In this document: positions 8,946-20,753 of the stretch, piece by piece | How the letters are laid out: every line of letters begins with the position of its first letter | Position numbering within the stretch: the first letter of the stretch is position 1 | Assembly (NCBI RefSeq): GCF_020523965.1 | Contig: NZ_JAJAPX010000003.1 | Location: 1 to 64,000 of the forward strand | Reading direction: 5' to 3' | Length of the DNA: 64,000 bases | From: Neotamlana sargassicola | GTDB lineage: Bacteria > Bacteroidota > Bacteroidia > Flavobacteriales > Flavobacteriaceae | Notes under the pieces: model-generated | What the model was told of the DNA's origin: nothing | Seen by the model: only the letters and a program-made list of their open reading frames with translations | Databases searched by the model: none | Position numbers and translations under genes: made by a program

Positions 8946-11900
8946 GTGGGCATTTTGCTTATGCTTTTTATTATTTTGGTGTTAGTACTTTCTGTCCCTG
9001 GGGTTCAGACTAAACTTGGAAAATACGCAACAAAACGTTTAAACGATGAGTTTAAAACCAATATTAATATTGCTCGCATAAGTCTTCAATTTAATGGTGA
9101 TGTAGAACTTAAAGATATTTATGTTGAAGATTATAAAAAAGACACTTTAATTGCAATAAAAGAGCTTAATACTTCAATTTTAAGTTTTACCAATTTAGCC
9201 AACGGAAATTTAGTTTTTGGAGATATTGATATTGAAAACCTACTATTTAATATTAAAACTTATAAAGACGAGGCAAAAACAAACTTAGATGTTTTTGTAG
9301 AAAAATTTGAAAACGATAACCCATCGACTAGTTCAAGTAATTTTTTGTTATCGTCTAGCGATGTTTCTATTTACAACAGTGTTTTTAAACTAGTAAATGA
9401 AAACAATGCACAACCAACTGTTTTGCAGTTTGATGCATTAAATATAAATGCTACAAATTTTTTAATTCACGGTAGCGAGGTTAGTACTCGTATAAATACG
9501 CTGGCTTTTAAAGATAGTAGAGGATTAGAGGTGAAAAATTTAATGACTGATTTTAGTTATACCTTATCCGGAATGACTTTTAGCAGACTGCAAATTAAAA
9601 CACCAAATTCGTCTTTAAACGGCGATTTAAAATTTAGTTATAAGCGAGAAGATTTACAGTATTTTACAGACAAGGTTTTTGTTAATGCGAATTTCACTAA
9701 TTCTAGTGTGTATTTAAACGAATTAAATGTTTTTTACAATGAATTTGGCACCCAACAAATTGCTAATTTTAGTGCAAATATATCTGGAACTTTAAACGAT
9801 TTAAAAACCGATAATTTAATTCTTAATACAAATTCCAAAACCAAAATTTATGGCGATTTAAGTTTTAAAAACTTGTTTAATGCCGAGGATCATAATTTTG
9901 TTATGGATGGTCGGTTTAATAATTTAACCTCTACTTACCAGGATTTAACGGCGTTGTTACCTAATGTTTTGGGTGAAGCCATACCTTCAGCCTTAAACAA
10001 TGTTGGCCTGTTTACAATTAGAGGTAATTCGCATGTAACATCGACTGCCGTGAATGCCGATGTTAATATTAATACCGATTTAGGTTTTATTGATGCCAAC
10101 TTAACAATCGATAAAATTAACGACATCGATAATGCAAACTATAAAGGCAAAGTTATTTTTAAAGATTTCGATTTTGGTACTTTTTTAAACGATGATGCGG
10201 TTGGTTTAGGGTCGTTAAATGTCGATGTTAATGGCGAAGGTTTTATCGTAGAGTCTTTAAACACAAAAGTTATTGGCGATATTTTTAAAATTGAATACAA
10301 CAATTACGCTTACAGAAATACTAAAGTTTCAGGAACAGTTAAGAACAAAATTTTTGATGGTAATTTAGTAGTTAACGATCCTAATTTAAAAATGAATTTT
10401 AATGGACTCGTTGACTTTTCAGAAACAATAAAAAAATACGATTTCGAAGCGATTGTAGATTATGCTAATTTAAAAACATTAAACTTCGTTAAGCACGATA
10501 GTATATCAGAATTTAGTAGTCGTGTTAGAATGAATATGAATAGTAGTTCGCTAGATGACGCCTATGGAAAAATAGCTTTCGAAAAAACCAGATATAAAAA
10601 CGAAAACGACACGTACAGGTTCGAAAAATTTGATATAGCATCGCGCTTTAATGACGACCAACGTTACTTAACATTTAATTCACCCGATATTATAGAAGGC
10701 GAGTTAAAAGGCCGTTTTTATATAAAAGAAATTAGAAAATTATTCGAAAACTCCATTGGTCACATATATACCAATTATGTTCCTTATAAAGTTGAAGCTA
10801 ACCAGAATGTCGATTTTCATTTTAATATTTATAATAAAATTGTAGAAGTATTTTATCCCGAGTTAGAGCTCGGAAATAATACTTTTATTCGAGGAACTGT
10901 TGAAAGTAATGAAGAAAATTTTAAGCTTACCTTTAAATCGCCAGAAATTAAAATACCCGATTATTTAGCTAATAATATTGAAATACAGGTAGATAATAGT
11001 AATCCGCTATTTAATACTTATGTCGAAATTGATAAGTTAAACACCAAGTTTTACGATGTTTCCGATTTTAATTTAATTAATGTAACCGTAAACGATACCT
11101 TGTTTATGCGAAGCGAATTTAACGGTGGTAAAAAAGGGAACGATATTTATAATTTAAGTTTTTATCATACTATAAACCAAGCGAACGAATCTGTAATAGG
11201 CTTTAAAAAGAGCGATGTAACCATAAAAAATAACAAGTGGTATATTAACGAAAATCAAGATCGTTATCATAAAGTATCTTTTGATAAAAAGTTTACAAAA
11301 TTTAATATCGATAAGTTTAGAATTAACCACAAGAATGAAGAAATAAAGCTTTCTGGTTTTTTAAAAGATTCTACACAAAAAGATATAAAACTGAATTTTT
11401 CTAATGTCGATTTAGCTAAAATAACGCCAGATATCGATAGTCTAAAATTATCTGGAAATGTAAATGGTAAGTTAGATGTTTTGCAACAAAATGGGAGTTA
11501 TTTACCAAATTCGAACGTGGTTATAGACGATTTAAAAATAAATGATTTTCTATTAGGTTCGTTTGATGCTTCAATTACAGGAAACGAGTCTTTAACCAAT
11601 TATGTTGTCGATGCTACAATTAAAGACGATACCGAAAAAACATTTAGAGCAAAAGGCGATATTTATGTTAGCGGTAAGCAATCCAGTATCGATGTTTCGC
11701 TTGAACTTAATAAGTTTAATTTATATCCTTTAAACCCCTTGTTAGAAGATGTACTTTCAAATATTCGAGGAGAAGTAACAGGAGATATTCGCGTGTCTGG
11801 TAACTTAAATCAACCAAATATAGACGGTAATGCTATTTTAACAAATGCCGGATTAGGGGTGCCATATTTAAACGTAGATTATAATTTTAACGATAATGCT

Positions 11901-13343
11901 TCCTTAAGTTTAAAAAATCAATCTTTTGTGTTTAATAATATTGGCTTAACCGATTCAAAGTACAATTCAAAAGGAAAACTTAATGGTTATATTGAGCATA
12001 ATAATTTCTCCCAATGGAAGTTAGGTCTAGATATTTCGTCTTCAAATTTATTAATTTTAGATACTCAAGAAACCGAAGAGTCGCTTTACTACGGTACAGG
12101 TTTTATAGGAGGTGTTGCTAGTATTCAAGGACCAACCGATGAACTTGTAATTCGTGTTATTGCCGAAACTAAAAAAGGAACAACGTTTAAAATCCCTTTA
12201 AATGATGCAGAATCTTTTGGAGATAACTCGTACATACATTTTATTACAAAAGAAGAAAAAGAAGCAAAACGAGAAGGGCGTGAAGTGGTTTTTGAAGAAA
12301 TTAAAGGGTTAGAGCTCGATTTTGATCTAGATGTAACTGAAGATGCTGAAGTAGAAATTATAATCGATAAAAATACCGGACATTCCTTAAAAGGGCGAGG
12401 AAACGGTGGTTTGTTAGTAGAAATTAATACCAACGGAAAATTTGATATGTGGGGCGATTTCGCCGTTTTTGAAGGTGTTTATAACTTCGCTTATGGAGGT
12501 ATTATTCAAAAAGAATTTATTGTACAACCAGGAGGAACCATTGCTTGGGAAGGCGATCCGCTAGATGCAACTATTGATATGTTAGCCATTTATAAAACAC
12601 AAGCTAATCCATCGCCGTTACTCGATAATCCTATAAATAGAAGTATACCCGTAGAACTAAATATTGCGTTAAATGGAAACCTAGAACAGTTCGATCCTAT
12701 TTTTTCCTTTAATTTTCCAAATGTAAGCTCATCAATAAAATCCGAGCTTCAATATCGTTTAGATTCTGACGAGAATAAACAAAACCAAGCCCTTTATTTA
12801 ATATCAACAGGCTCGTTCTCGCAAGGTTTAAACGAATTAAATTTTTCGGGTACAATTGCCGAACGATTAAATGGTATTATTAATGGTATTTTTTCTAATA
12901 ACGGTAAGCTTAATATCGGTTTAAACTATGAAGCCGGACAAAATACGGCCTATTATCAAACCGATGACAGGGTTGGGTTTACACTACAAACACAACTAAA
13001 CGATCGAGTACTTATTAACGGTAAAGTAGGGGTTCCAGTAGGCGGAGCAACAGAAACTGTTGTAGCAGGCGATGTGGAAATTAGTTTTTTATTAAATGAA
13101 GAAGGTACACTTACCGCAAAAGTATTTAATAGAGAAAATAGTATTCAGAATTTTGGAGAGCAAATAGGCTATACTCAAGGTATAGGTATATCCTACAATG
13201 TCGATTTCGATACGTTCAAGGAGTTGCTTCAAAAAATATTTAATAAGCAAGAAGAAAATAGCGTTTTAGAGGAAGCTCCAAAAGAAGAAAATAACCCAGC
13301 GTTACCCGAGCATATTTCGTTTAAATCATCCTCAAATAATTAG
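8946..13343 (+). CDS. tamB: translocation and assembly module protein TamB
   Basis: At least 1465 residues. One N-terminal membrane anchor (about 2-18) is followed by a very long beta-rich region and a C-terminal DUF490/TamB domain from about residue 1100, where the segment LKGRGNGGLLVEINTNG and the final barrel-like QTQLNDRVLINGKVGVP occur. TamB spans the periplasm and works with TamA in outer-membrane protein insertion or lipid transport. The start is uncertain: the frame opens at 8856 without any ATG, GTG 8946 falls right at the hydrophobic anchor, and the basic stretch upstream (IKKAFKIFYKIV) would suit a normal anchor. The true start may therefore be a non-ATG codon upstream. It stands divergent from tsaD and is followed by pfkA after 143 bp. 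Confidence 0.88.
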   Translation: MGILLMLFIILVLVLSVPGVQTKLGKYATKRLNDEFKTNINIARISLQFNGDVELKDIYVEDYKKDTLIAIKELNTSILSFTNLANGNLVFGDIDIENLLFNIKTYKDEAKTNLDVFVEKFENDNPSTSSSNFLLSSSDVSIYNSVFKLVNENNAQPTVLQFDALNINATNFLIHGSEVSTRINTLAFKDSRGLEVKNLMTDFSYTLSGMTFSRLQIKTPNSSLNGDLKFSYKREDLQYFTDKVFVNANFTNSSVYLNELNVFYNEFGTQQIANFSANISGTLNDLKTDNLILNTNSKTKIYGDLSFKNLFNAEDHNFVMDGRFNNLTSTYQDLTALLPNVLGEAIPSALNNVGLFTIRGNSHVTSTAVNADVNINTDLGFIDANLTIDKINDIDNANYKGKVIFKDFDFGTFLNDDAVGLGSLNVDVNGEGFIVESLNTKVIGDIFKIEYNNYAYRNTKVSGTVKNKIFDGNLVVNDPNLKMNFNGLVDFSETIKKYDFEAIVDYANLKTLNFVKHDSISEFSSRVRMNMNSSSLDDAYGKIAFEKTRYKNENDTYRFEKFDIASRFNDDQRYLTFNSPDIIEGELKGRFYIKEIRKLFENSIGHIYTNYVPYKVEANQNVDFHFNIYNKIVEVFYPELELGNNTFIRGTVESNEENFKLTFKSPEIKIPDYLANNIEIQVDNSNPLFNTYVEIDKLNTKFYDVSDFNLINVTVNDTLFMRSEFNGGKKGNDIYNLSFYHTINQANESVIGFKKSDVTIKNNKWYINENQDRYHKVSFDKKFTKFNIDKFRINHKNEEIKLSGFLKDSTQKDIKLNFSNVDLAKITPDIDSLKLSGNVNGKLDVLQQNGSYLPNSNVVIDDLKINDFLLGSFDASITGNESLTNYVVDATIKDDTEKTFRAKGDIYVSGKQSSIDVSLELNKFNLYPLNPLLEDVLSNIRGEVTGDIRVSGNLNQPNIDGNAILTNAGLGVPYLNVDYNFNDNASLSLKNQSFVFNNIGLTDSKYNSKGKLNGYIEHNNFSQWKLGLDISSSNLLILDTQETEESLYYGTGFIGGVASIQGPTDELVIRVIAETKKGTTFKIPLNDAESFGDNSYIHFITKEEKEAKREGREVVFEEIKGLELDFDLDVTEDAEVEIIIDKNTGHSLKGRGNGGLLVEINTNGKFDMWGDFAVFEGVYNFAYGGIIQKEFIVQPGGTIAWEGDPLDATIDMLAIYKTQANPSPLLDNPINRSIPVELNIALNGNLEQFDPIFSFNFPNVSSSIKSELQYRLDSDENKQNQALYLISTGSFSQGLNELNFSGTIAERLNGIINGIFSNNGKLNIGLNYEAGQNTAYYQTDDRVGFTLQTQLNDRVLINGKVGVPVGGATETVVAGDVEISFLLNEEGTLTAKVFNRENSIQNFGEQIGYTQGIGISYNVDFDTFKELLQKIFNKQEENSVLEEAPKEENNPALPEHISFKSSSNN

Positions 13344-13486
13344 TGTAAAATCTAATAAATCACAATGTTTGGTGCATTTTTATCAACTAAAACGTTGTAG
13401 TTTTTAAAGTATTATTAAAAATGTATTAAACCTTTAGATATGTGCTTTTTGTTTACTAATTTTACTCAATAAAGTACAAAAATTTA

Positions 13487-15498
<2,012 letters not shown>

Positions 15499-15514
15499 TA
15501 TTTTTATAACTTTA

Positions 15515-15547
15515 AAACTCCGCAATTCATAGTTGCGGAGTTTTTTT
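15515..15547 (+). terminator. terminator after gapA
   Basis: An 11-bp perfect stem (15515-15525 with 15533-15543), 7-base loop and T-run. Its presence also rules out a start codon for the next gene inside the hairpin. Confidence 0.92.
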
Positions 15548-15559
15548 ATCTTTAATTTA

Positions 15560-16420
15560 ATGGTTTTAATTGTTGATAGCGGCTCTACAAAATCCGATTG
15601 GATAGCGGTAGACAATAATGGGAATAAATTACTTGAAAAAATTCGTACCGAAGGGTTAAACCCGGCTATTCTTTCGGAAAATAAATTAACAAAACGAATA
15701 GAAAAAAGCGATGTTTTACTTAAACATAAAAATGATGTAACGCACTTGTATTTTTATGGTGCTGGTTGCGGTACAGAAAACGCAAAGCATAATTTAAGTA
15801 ATGTTTTAAACAAGATGTTTCCTAATGCTCATGTTGAAGTAAATGAGGATACTTTAGCGGCTGTATATTCTACAATTAGCAATCCAAACCAGGCTGCTGT
15901 AGTTTGTATTTTGGGTACAGGATCTAACTGTAGCTATTACGATGGTGAAAACCTGCATCAACGCGTCGTTTCATTGGGTTACACTTTAATGGATGATGCA
16001 TCTGGTAACTATTACGGCAAACAATTAATACGCGATTATTACTATAATAAAATGCCCGAAAATATTAAAATTGCTTTTGGAAGTAAATTTAATATGGATG
16101 CCGATTTTATTAAAAATAACTTGTATAAAAAACCTAGCCCGAACGCTTATTTGGCCAACTTTGCTGAATTTATGTTTTTACATAAAGATTCAGACTATAC
16201 CATAAATCTTATAAAAAAAGGGATTCGATTATTCGCAGAAACCATGATTATGCAATACGAGGAAGAGCTTAAAACAGTTCCGGTACATTTTGCAGGGTCA
16301 ATTGGTTATTTTGCGCAAGAGGAAATTAAAGCAGTAGGAGAAGAAATGGGCTTTACAGTAGGTAACTTTATTCGCAGACCAATTGAAGGTTTAATTCCTT
16401 TCCATACAAAAAACTTATAA
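15560..16420 (+). CDS. BadF/BadG-family ATPase, N-acetylglucosamine kinase-like
   Basis: 286 residues from ATG 15560; the frame extends to 15533, but that codon lies inside the gapA terminator. It has the ASKHA sugar-kinase fold: phosphate-1 motif DSGSTKSDW at about 6-14, phosphate-2 region CILGTGSNCSYY and the LMDDASGNYYG segment. The family includes N-acetylglucosamine kinases, glucosamine kinases and activators of benzoyl-CoA reductase; the short length and GTGSN favour a GlcNAc or glucosamine kinase. The position near a NagB fusion gene supports an amino-sugar role, but the substrate is an inference. The ABC-protein gene follows after 9 bp. Confidence 0.8.
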   Translation: MVLIVDSGSTKSDWIAVDNNGNKLLEKIRTEGLNPAILSENKLTKRIEKSDVLLKHKNDVTHLYFYGAGCGTENAKHNLSNVLNKMFPNAHVEVNEDTLAAVYSTISNPNQAAVVCILGTGSNCSYYDGENLHQRVVSLGYTLMDDASGNYYGKQLIRDYYYNKMPENIKIAFGSKFNMDADFIKNNLYKKPSPNAYLANFAEFMFLHKDSDYTINLIKKGIRLFAETMIMQYEEELKTVPVHFAGSIGYFAQEEIKAVGEEMGFTVGNFIRRPIEGLIPFHTKNL

Positions 16421-16429
16421 TTTATTAGC

Positions 16430-17647
16430 TTGGTAGCCAAACATACAGCTTTTTACTTATCAAATAGAGATGATAAAAAAAAGCTTATTCAAGATATTTT
16501 AGCTTCAAAAATAATTCCTGAAACTTTAAATTTAAAAGGCGTTTTATTTTCTGAAGTTACACTTAATAAATTTATTGAAGAAGAATTAAGACACGGCAAA
16601 ATAGATATTACAACCAAGGTTGATAATAGTTTGTACAATTCTTCCGAAGGTGAACGCAAGCAAGCTCTGTTAAAGCACTTAATTTCAATTAAGCCAGATT
16701 ATATTGTACTCGATAATGTTTTTGGAAGCTTAGATGCTGAAGCACAACTACAATTTAAAACCACATTAAAAGCTTTAAGTAATGATGTGCTTTTAATACA
16801 AATAACAAACCGAATAACCGATGTATTACCTTTTATGCAATCGGTTTTTTGTTTTAGTAATAATACACTAGTCCCCTTTAGTCCCGTTGAAAATAACGCA
16901 CAAACTAAGTTTAATTTAAATCTTCCGAAGGCATATAAACAAAAGGTTTACAATTTTAATACCTTAATTAATTTTAACAATGTTAGTGTAAAATATGGTG
17001 ACCGCACAATAATAAAAAATATTTCATGGACTATTAAACCTGGAGAGTTCTGGAAACTTATTGGGCCAAATGGCTCGGGGAAAAGTACTATGTTAAGTAT
17101 GGTTTATGGAGATAATCCTAAAGCTTACGGACAAGATATTTCATTATTTGGGATAAAAAAGGGTAGTGGAGAAAGTGTTTGGGAATTAAAAAAGAAAATG
17201 GGCTATTTTACGGCCGATATGGTTCGTGGTTTTGCACGTTTAGATTCTATTGGTAATATGGTAGTTTCTGGATTTTTCGATTCTGTGGGGCTTTACAAAA
17301 CGCCATCGCATTTGGAGATTGAAATAGCACACCAATGGCTTAAAGTACTTGGTTTGTTTGATGTTAGAAAGCAAAGTTTTGTTGAGCTTACCAAAGGCCA
17401 ACAACGTTTAGTTTTAATTGCTAGAGCCATGGTAAAAAGTCCGCCATTGTTAATTTTAGACGAGCCAACAAACGGTCTAGACGATGCCGAAGCTATACTT
17501 TTTGCTAACCTTATAAATAAAATAGCTAAAGAAACAAACACAGCTATTTTATACGTGTCGCACCGCATAGAAGAAGAGCTAAATCCTGACTTTATATTTA
17601 AGCTTACACCAACCGAATCTGGTTCAATAGGAGAAGTTATTAATTAG
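16430..17647 (+). CDS. ModF-like twin ABC ATPase with a degenerate first half
   Basis: 405 residues with a TTG start at 16430; no ATG is nearby. The C-terminal nucleotide-binding domain is complete: Walker A GPNGSGKST at 212-220, signature ELTKGQQRL, Walker B LLILDEPTNGLD and the switch His in ILYVSH. The N-terminal domain keeps a signature-like SSEGERKQ (71-78) and a Walker-B-like IVLDNVFGSLD (92-102), but it has no Walker A, and the catalytic Glu and switch His are Asn (N96, N127). No membrane segment exists. The layout recalls ModF-type proteins and half-active ABC-F relatives. It follows the kinase gene by 9 bp. The role is unknown. Confidence 0.75.
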   Translation: MVAKHTAFYLSNRDDKKKLIQDILASKIIPETLNLKGVLFSEVTLNKFIEEELRHGKIDITTKVDNSLYNSSEGERKQALLKHLISIKPDYIVLDNVFGSLDAEAQLQFKTTLKALSNDVLLIQITNRITDVLPFMQSVFCFSNNTLVPFSPVENNAQTKFNLNLPKAYKQKVYNFNTLINFNNVSVKYGDRTIIKNISWTIKPGEFWKLIGPNGSGKSTMLSMVYGDNPKAYGQDISLFGIKKGSGESVWELKKKMGYFTADMVRGFARLDSIGNMVVSGFFDSVGLYKTPSHLEIEIAHQWLKVLGLFDVRKQSFVELTKGQQRLVLIARAMVKSPPLLILDEPTNGLDDAEAILFANLINKIAKETNTAILYVSHRIEEELNPDFIFKLTPTESGSIGEVIN

Positions 17648-17692
17648 TTGTACATTATTAATTTCCACTTTCATATCAATCTAAATAAAAAA

Positions 17693-17749
17693 GACTGCCT
17701 TAAAAAGTAAACATTACACGCGCTAATTTGTTTACTTTTTAAAGCAGCC
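17693..17749 (-). terminator. large hairpin terminator of the nagB fusion gene
   Basis: Two 20-base arms (17693-17712 and 17730-17749) pair with two mismatches around a 17-base loop. On the minus strand the hairpin is followed by a T-run (TTTTTTATT), so it mainly serves the nagB fusion transcript; it may also stop the plus-strand ABC transcript. Confidence 0.8.
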
Positions 17750-17827
17750 TTTAACATAATTTAAATACTACTAATAATATATATAGTTAATTAAAACTAT
17801 TTTAATTGCTCTTAAGGGTATGTGTAT

Positions 17828-19765
17828 TTAAAAAAAGTATCTTTTAAATGCTTCAATGGCAGCGTACTCTGCTAAACCTAAATTATTAAATTTGGTAGCA
17901 GTAAGTCGGTTTCTATCTTCGGCACGTACCCAAAACTCTCTGCTATCGTCTCCTTGAAACATAACACCATCTTTTTGCGATTGGTGGAAAAATATGGCAT
18001 GTCGTTTTTTAAGCACTTGGTCTGGACTCATAGGTACAGCCATTTCAATTTGGTATGGTTCCCATTCGTGCCATGCACCACGGTAAAGCCAAACCCAACA
18101 ATCGTTCATGTAAGGTTCTTTTTTTAGTACTTTTAATGCATCGAATAGGCTGTCTAAACATACTTTATGTGTGCCATGTGGATCTGCTAAATCGCCAGCC
18201 GCATAAATTTGATGAGGTTTAATTTCTTCAATTAAATCGCACATTATTTTAATATCGACTTCTGTTAAATTACCTTTTTTCACAGTTCCTGTTTCGTAAA
18301 AAGGAAGATCTAAAAAGTGTACATTTTCATCAGGAACACCAACATAGCGTGTTGCGGCAACAGATTCACTTCTACGAATTAAACCTTTTAGTTTTCTTGC
18401 TTCAACTGAATCAATATCGTTTTTTGATTTGTTTTTAAAGAATTCAATAATGTTTTTAAACTCACTGGCATTAGGGTTTATTGTTGAAGCTACTTCTGCA
18501 AATTTTAGCGCCTCCTCATCGGAAACTGCAATATTACCAGAAGTTTGGTAAGCTACGTGCACTTCGTGACCTTGTTCAACTAATCTATCGAAAGTACCAC
18601 CCATTGAAATAACATCGTCGTCTGGGTGCGGGCTAAAAATTATAACACGTTTTTTAGCAGGTGTGCTTCGTTCAGGTCTATATTTATCGTCCTCATTTGG
18701 TTTACCTCCTGGCCAACCTGTAATAGTTTGCTGTAACTTGTTAAACATCTTTATGTTTAAGTCGTACGCGGTTCCTTCTTCGGTTAAAAGACCAGACATA
18801 CCATGGTCGTTATAATCTTTATCTGTTAATTTTAAAATGGGTTTATTCGTTAATTCGCTTAACCAAACCACAGCTTTTAATTTTAATTCTTCGTCCCAAA
18901 CACATGATGTTACTAACCAAGGTGTTTTAACTCTGGTAAGTTCTAAAGAAGCTTCACTATCTAAAACAAAAGTAGTGTTGTTATGTTCTTGTAAATAAGT
19001 AGCAGGAATATTTGAAGTTATTTCGCCTTCAATGGCCTTTTGTAAAATTTCGGCTTTATTATTACCCCAAGCTAATAAAACAATACGTTTTGCATTTTTA
19101 ATGGTACCAATACCCATTGTTATTGCTTTTCTTGGCACATTATCTATTCCTAAAAAGGCAGAAGCGGCATCTACACGAGTAATGTGGTCTAGCGTTATAC
19201 TTCTTGTTCCAGAGTTTAAATGCGAACCAGGTTCGTTAAACCCAATATGTCCGGTACGACCAATACCTAATAACTGAAAATCTAAACCTCCGTAAGACTT
19301 AATTTTCATTTCATAATCTACACAAAATTGTCGCAGCTCATTAGCGCTAACAGTACCATCTGGAATATTTATGTTTTCAGGCTTTATGTCAACATGATTA
19401 AATAAATGTTCGTGCATAAAATAAAAGTAACTTTGTATATTACTTTTATCCATTGGGTAATATTCATCTAAATTAAAGGTAACCACGTTGGCAAAACTAA
19501 GGCCTTCCTCTTTGTGAAGCCTTACAAGTTCTTCATAAACTTTTATTGGCGAAGATCCTGTAGCTAAACCTAATACACAAGGCTCATTAAGTTCTTGTTT
19601 TAATTGAATTAAATTGGCAATTTCTTGCGCTACAATTTTTGAAGCTTCTAATGAAGAATTGAAAATAACATTATGAATTTTCTCATAACGTGTGTCTTCA
19701 AATTTACCAGCTTCTTTAAACGTGATTTTTTCGTTCTCTTGATAATTTACTTGCTCTTGAATCAT
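17828..19765 (-). CDS. nagB: glucosamine-6-phosphate deaminase-like protein fused to a PIG-L deacetylase
   Basis: 645 residues from ATG 19765; a frame running to 19810 adds only an AT-rich leader. Residues 35-285 are a NagB domain, with LATGSSP (67-73), NLDEYY (D100) and GHIGFNEPG (H173, E178). Where Escherichia coli NagB has the catalytic Asp141 this protein has T171 (GIGRTGH). Residues 372-600 are a PIG-L/LmbE zinc deacetylase domain, with HPDD at 379-382 and HGTH at 529-532 as metal ligands. Two-domain forms of this kind are known in Bacteroidota under the nagB name. NagB converts glucosamine 6-phosphate to fructose 6-phosphate and ammonia; the attached deacetylase could remove the acetyl group first, which is inference. 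A kinase-like gene and pfkA/gapA lie nearby. Confidence 0.86.
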   Translation of the reverse strand: MIQEQVNYQENEKITFKEAGKFEDTRYEKIHNVIFNSSLEASKIVAQEIANLIQLKQELNEPCVLGLATGSSPIKVYEELVRLHKEEGLSFANVVTFNLDEYYPMDKSNIQSYFYFMHEHLFNHVDIKPENINIPDGTVSANELRQFCVDYEMKIKSYGGLDFQLLGIGRTGHIGFNEPGSHLNSGTRSITLDHITRVDAASAFLGIDNVPRKAITMGIGTIKNAKRIVLLAWGNNKAEILQKAIEGEITSNIPATYLQEHNNTTFVLDSEASLELTRVKTPWLVTSCVWDEELKLKAVVWLSELTNKPILKLTDKDYNDHGMSGLLTEEGTAYDLNIKMFNKLQQTITGWPGGKPNEDDKYRPERSTPAKKRVIIFSPHPDDDVISMGGTFDRLVEQGHEVHVAYQTSGNIAVSDEEALKFAEVASTINPNASEFKNIIEFFKNKSKNDIDSVEARKLKGLIRRSESVAATRYVGVPDENVHFLDLPFYETGTVKKGNLTEVDIKIMCDLIEEIKPHQIYAAGDLADPHGTHKVCLDSLFDALKVLKKEPYMNDCWVWLYRGAWHEWEPYQIEMAVPMSPDQVLKKRHAIFFHQSQKDGVMFQGDDSREFWVRAEDRNRLTATKFNNLGLAEYAAIEAFKRYFF

Positions 19766-20084
19766 TTTTATTATGGGTGCCTTAAAATTTATGATATAAT
19801 AAAAGTACAAGAAGAATTTTAACTGTTGTGCAAATTTTCGACTAATAACATGTGATAATCGCTAAAGGTTTTGTTTCATAAATTATTGCATTGTTTGTTG
19901 TAGTCTTGGGTGTGACATTTATATTTTTATTTTATACTTGGTTTGCATACTGCGATTTATAATTAAAAATGTTTAAAATTCGTTGTCGCCGTAAAGTCAT
20001 TATATGAAAAAAATATAGCAAGCCTGTTAAGCATAGATTGTTATGCGACATAAAAAGTTTAATAACTCACAAGAATTTTAGTTA
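19766..20084. other. intergenic region between nagB fusion and sigma factor gene
   Basis: 319 bases, AT-rich. It should hold the nagB promoter. A weak hairpin (TAATAACT with AGTTATTA, 20060-20087) overlaps the stop of the sigma-factor gene and may help end that transcript. I see no open frame and nothing else. Confidence 0.45.
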
Positions 20085-20660
20085 TTAGCCAAAAATTAAA
20101 AGAAGCACATTATTAATTTTTGTAGATAGTTTTTTTCTAATTATTGAGAATGCCTTTGTTATATGGGCTTCAACAGATTTTATTGAAACGCCCAAATGAT
20201 CTGCAATTTCTTTATTAGTTAAGCCGTTTTCTTTACTTAAAATAAATGTTTCCTTGCATTTTGGAGGAAGGTTGTTTATTTCTTTTTTAACTAATTTAAT
20301 AAGAGCGTTTAAATTTGATTCGTCGTTTTCTTCAATGGTTAAATTTATTGCAGCAATATATTTTTCTTCTAAGGAAGTCTGAGATTTAATTTTTCTATAT
20401 TGATCGATAAACTCATTATAAACAGATTTATATAAAAAACTTTGTAAATCTATTTCTGTTTTAAGTTTATTTCGTTTTTGCCAAATTTTTATAAAAACAT
20501 TTTGCACAATATCTTCAGCCAAATCCGAATTACTACAAAGCGTATTTGCGTAAATTAGGAGTTTATTACTATAACAGTCAATTAAATAACTGTAAGCATT
20601 TGTTTTACCGACTTTTAAGGCAAGAATTAGTTTTGCATTATTTTCTGAAAAATCAGACAT
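20085..20660 (-). CDS. ECF RNA polymerase sigma factor, FecI/Bacteroidota type
   Basis: 191 residues from ATG 20660. Region 2 is visible in LAEDIVQNVFIKIWQKR (about 50-66) and region 4 in LPPKCKETFILSKENGLTNKEIADHLGVSIKSVEAHI split over about 137-175, with the helix-turn-helix at its end. Such sigma factors direct transcription of a neighbouring TonB-dependent uptake locus once released by a FecR anti-sigma. The gene is divergent from fecR, susC and susD. A TTG 21 bases upstream is also in frame, but it falls within the likely -7 promoter element, so the ATG is preferred. Confidence 0.92.
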   Translation of the reverse strand: MSDFSENNAKLILALKVGKTNAYSYLIDCYSNKLLIYANTLCSNSDLAEDIVQNVFIKIWQKRNKLKTEIDLQSFLYKSVYNEFIDQYRKIKSQTSLEEKYIAAINLTIEENDESNLNALIKLVKKEINNLPPKCKETFILSKENGLTNKEIADHLGVSIKSVEAHITKAFSIIRKKLSTKINNVLLLIFG

Positions 20661-20678
20661 TTTATAGATTTTCTTAGG

Positions 20679-20686
20679 CAAATTTA
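20679..20686 (-). promoter_or_regulatory. candidate -7 element for the ECF sigma gene
   Basis: The minus strand reads TAAATTTG, matching TAnnTTTG, 19 bp before the ATG at 20660. The -33 region does not show a clear TTG. Confidence 0.4.
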
Positions 20687-20753
20687 AAAAAATGTTGAAA
20701 AAAACTTAGGGTATTGTAATTAAGCTTCGTTATAATAAAAAAGTTAATCAAGA

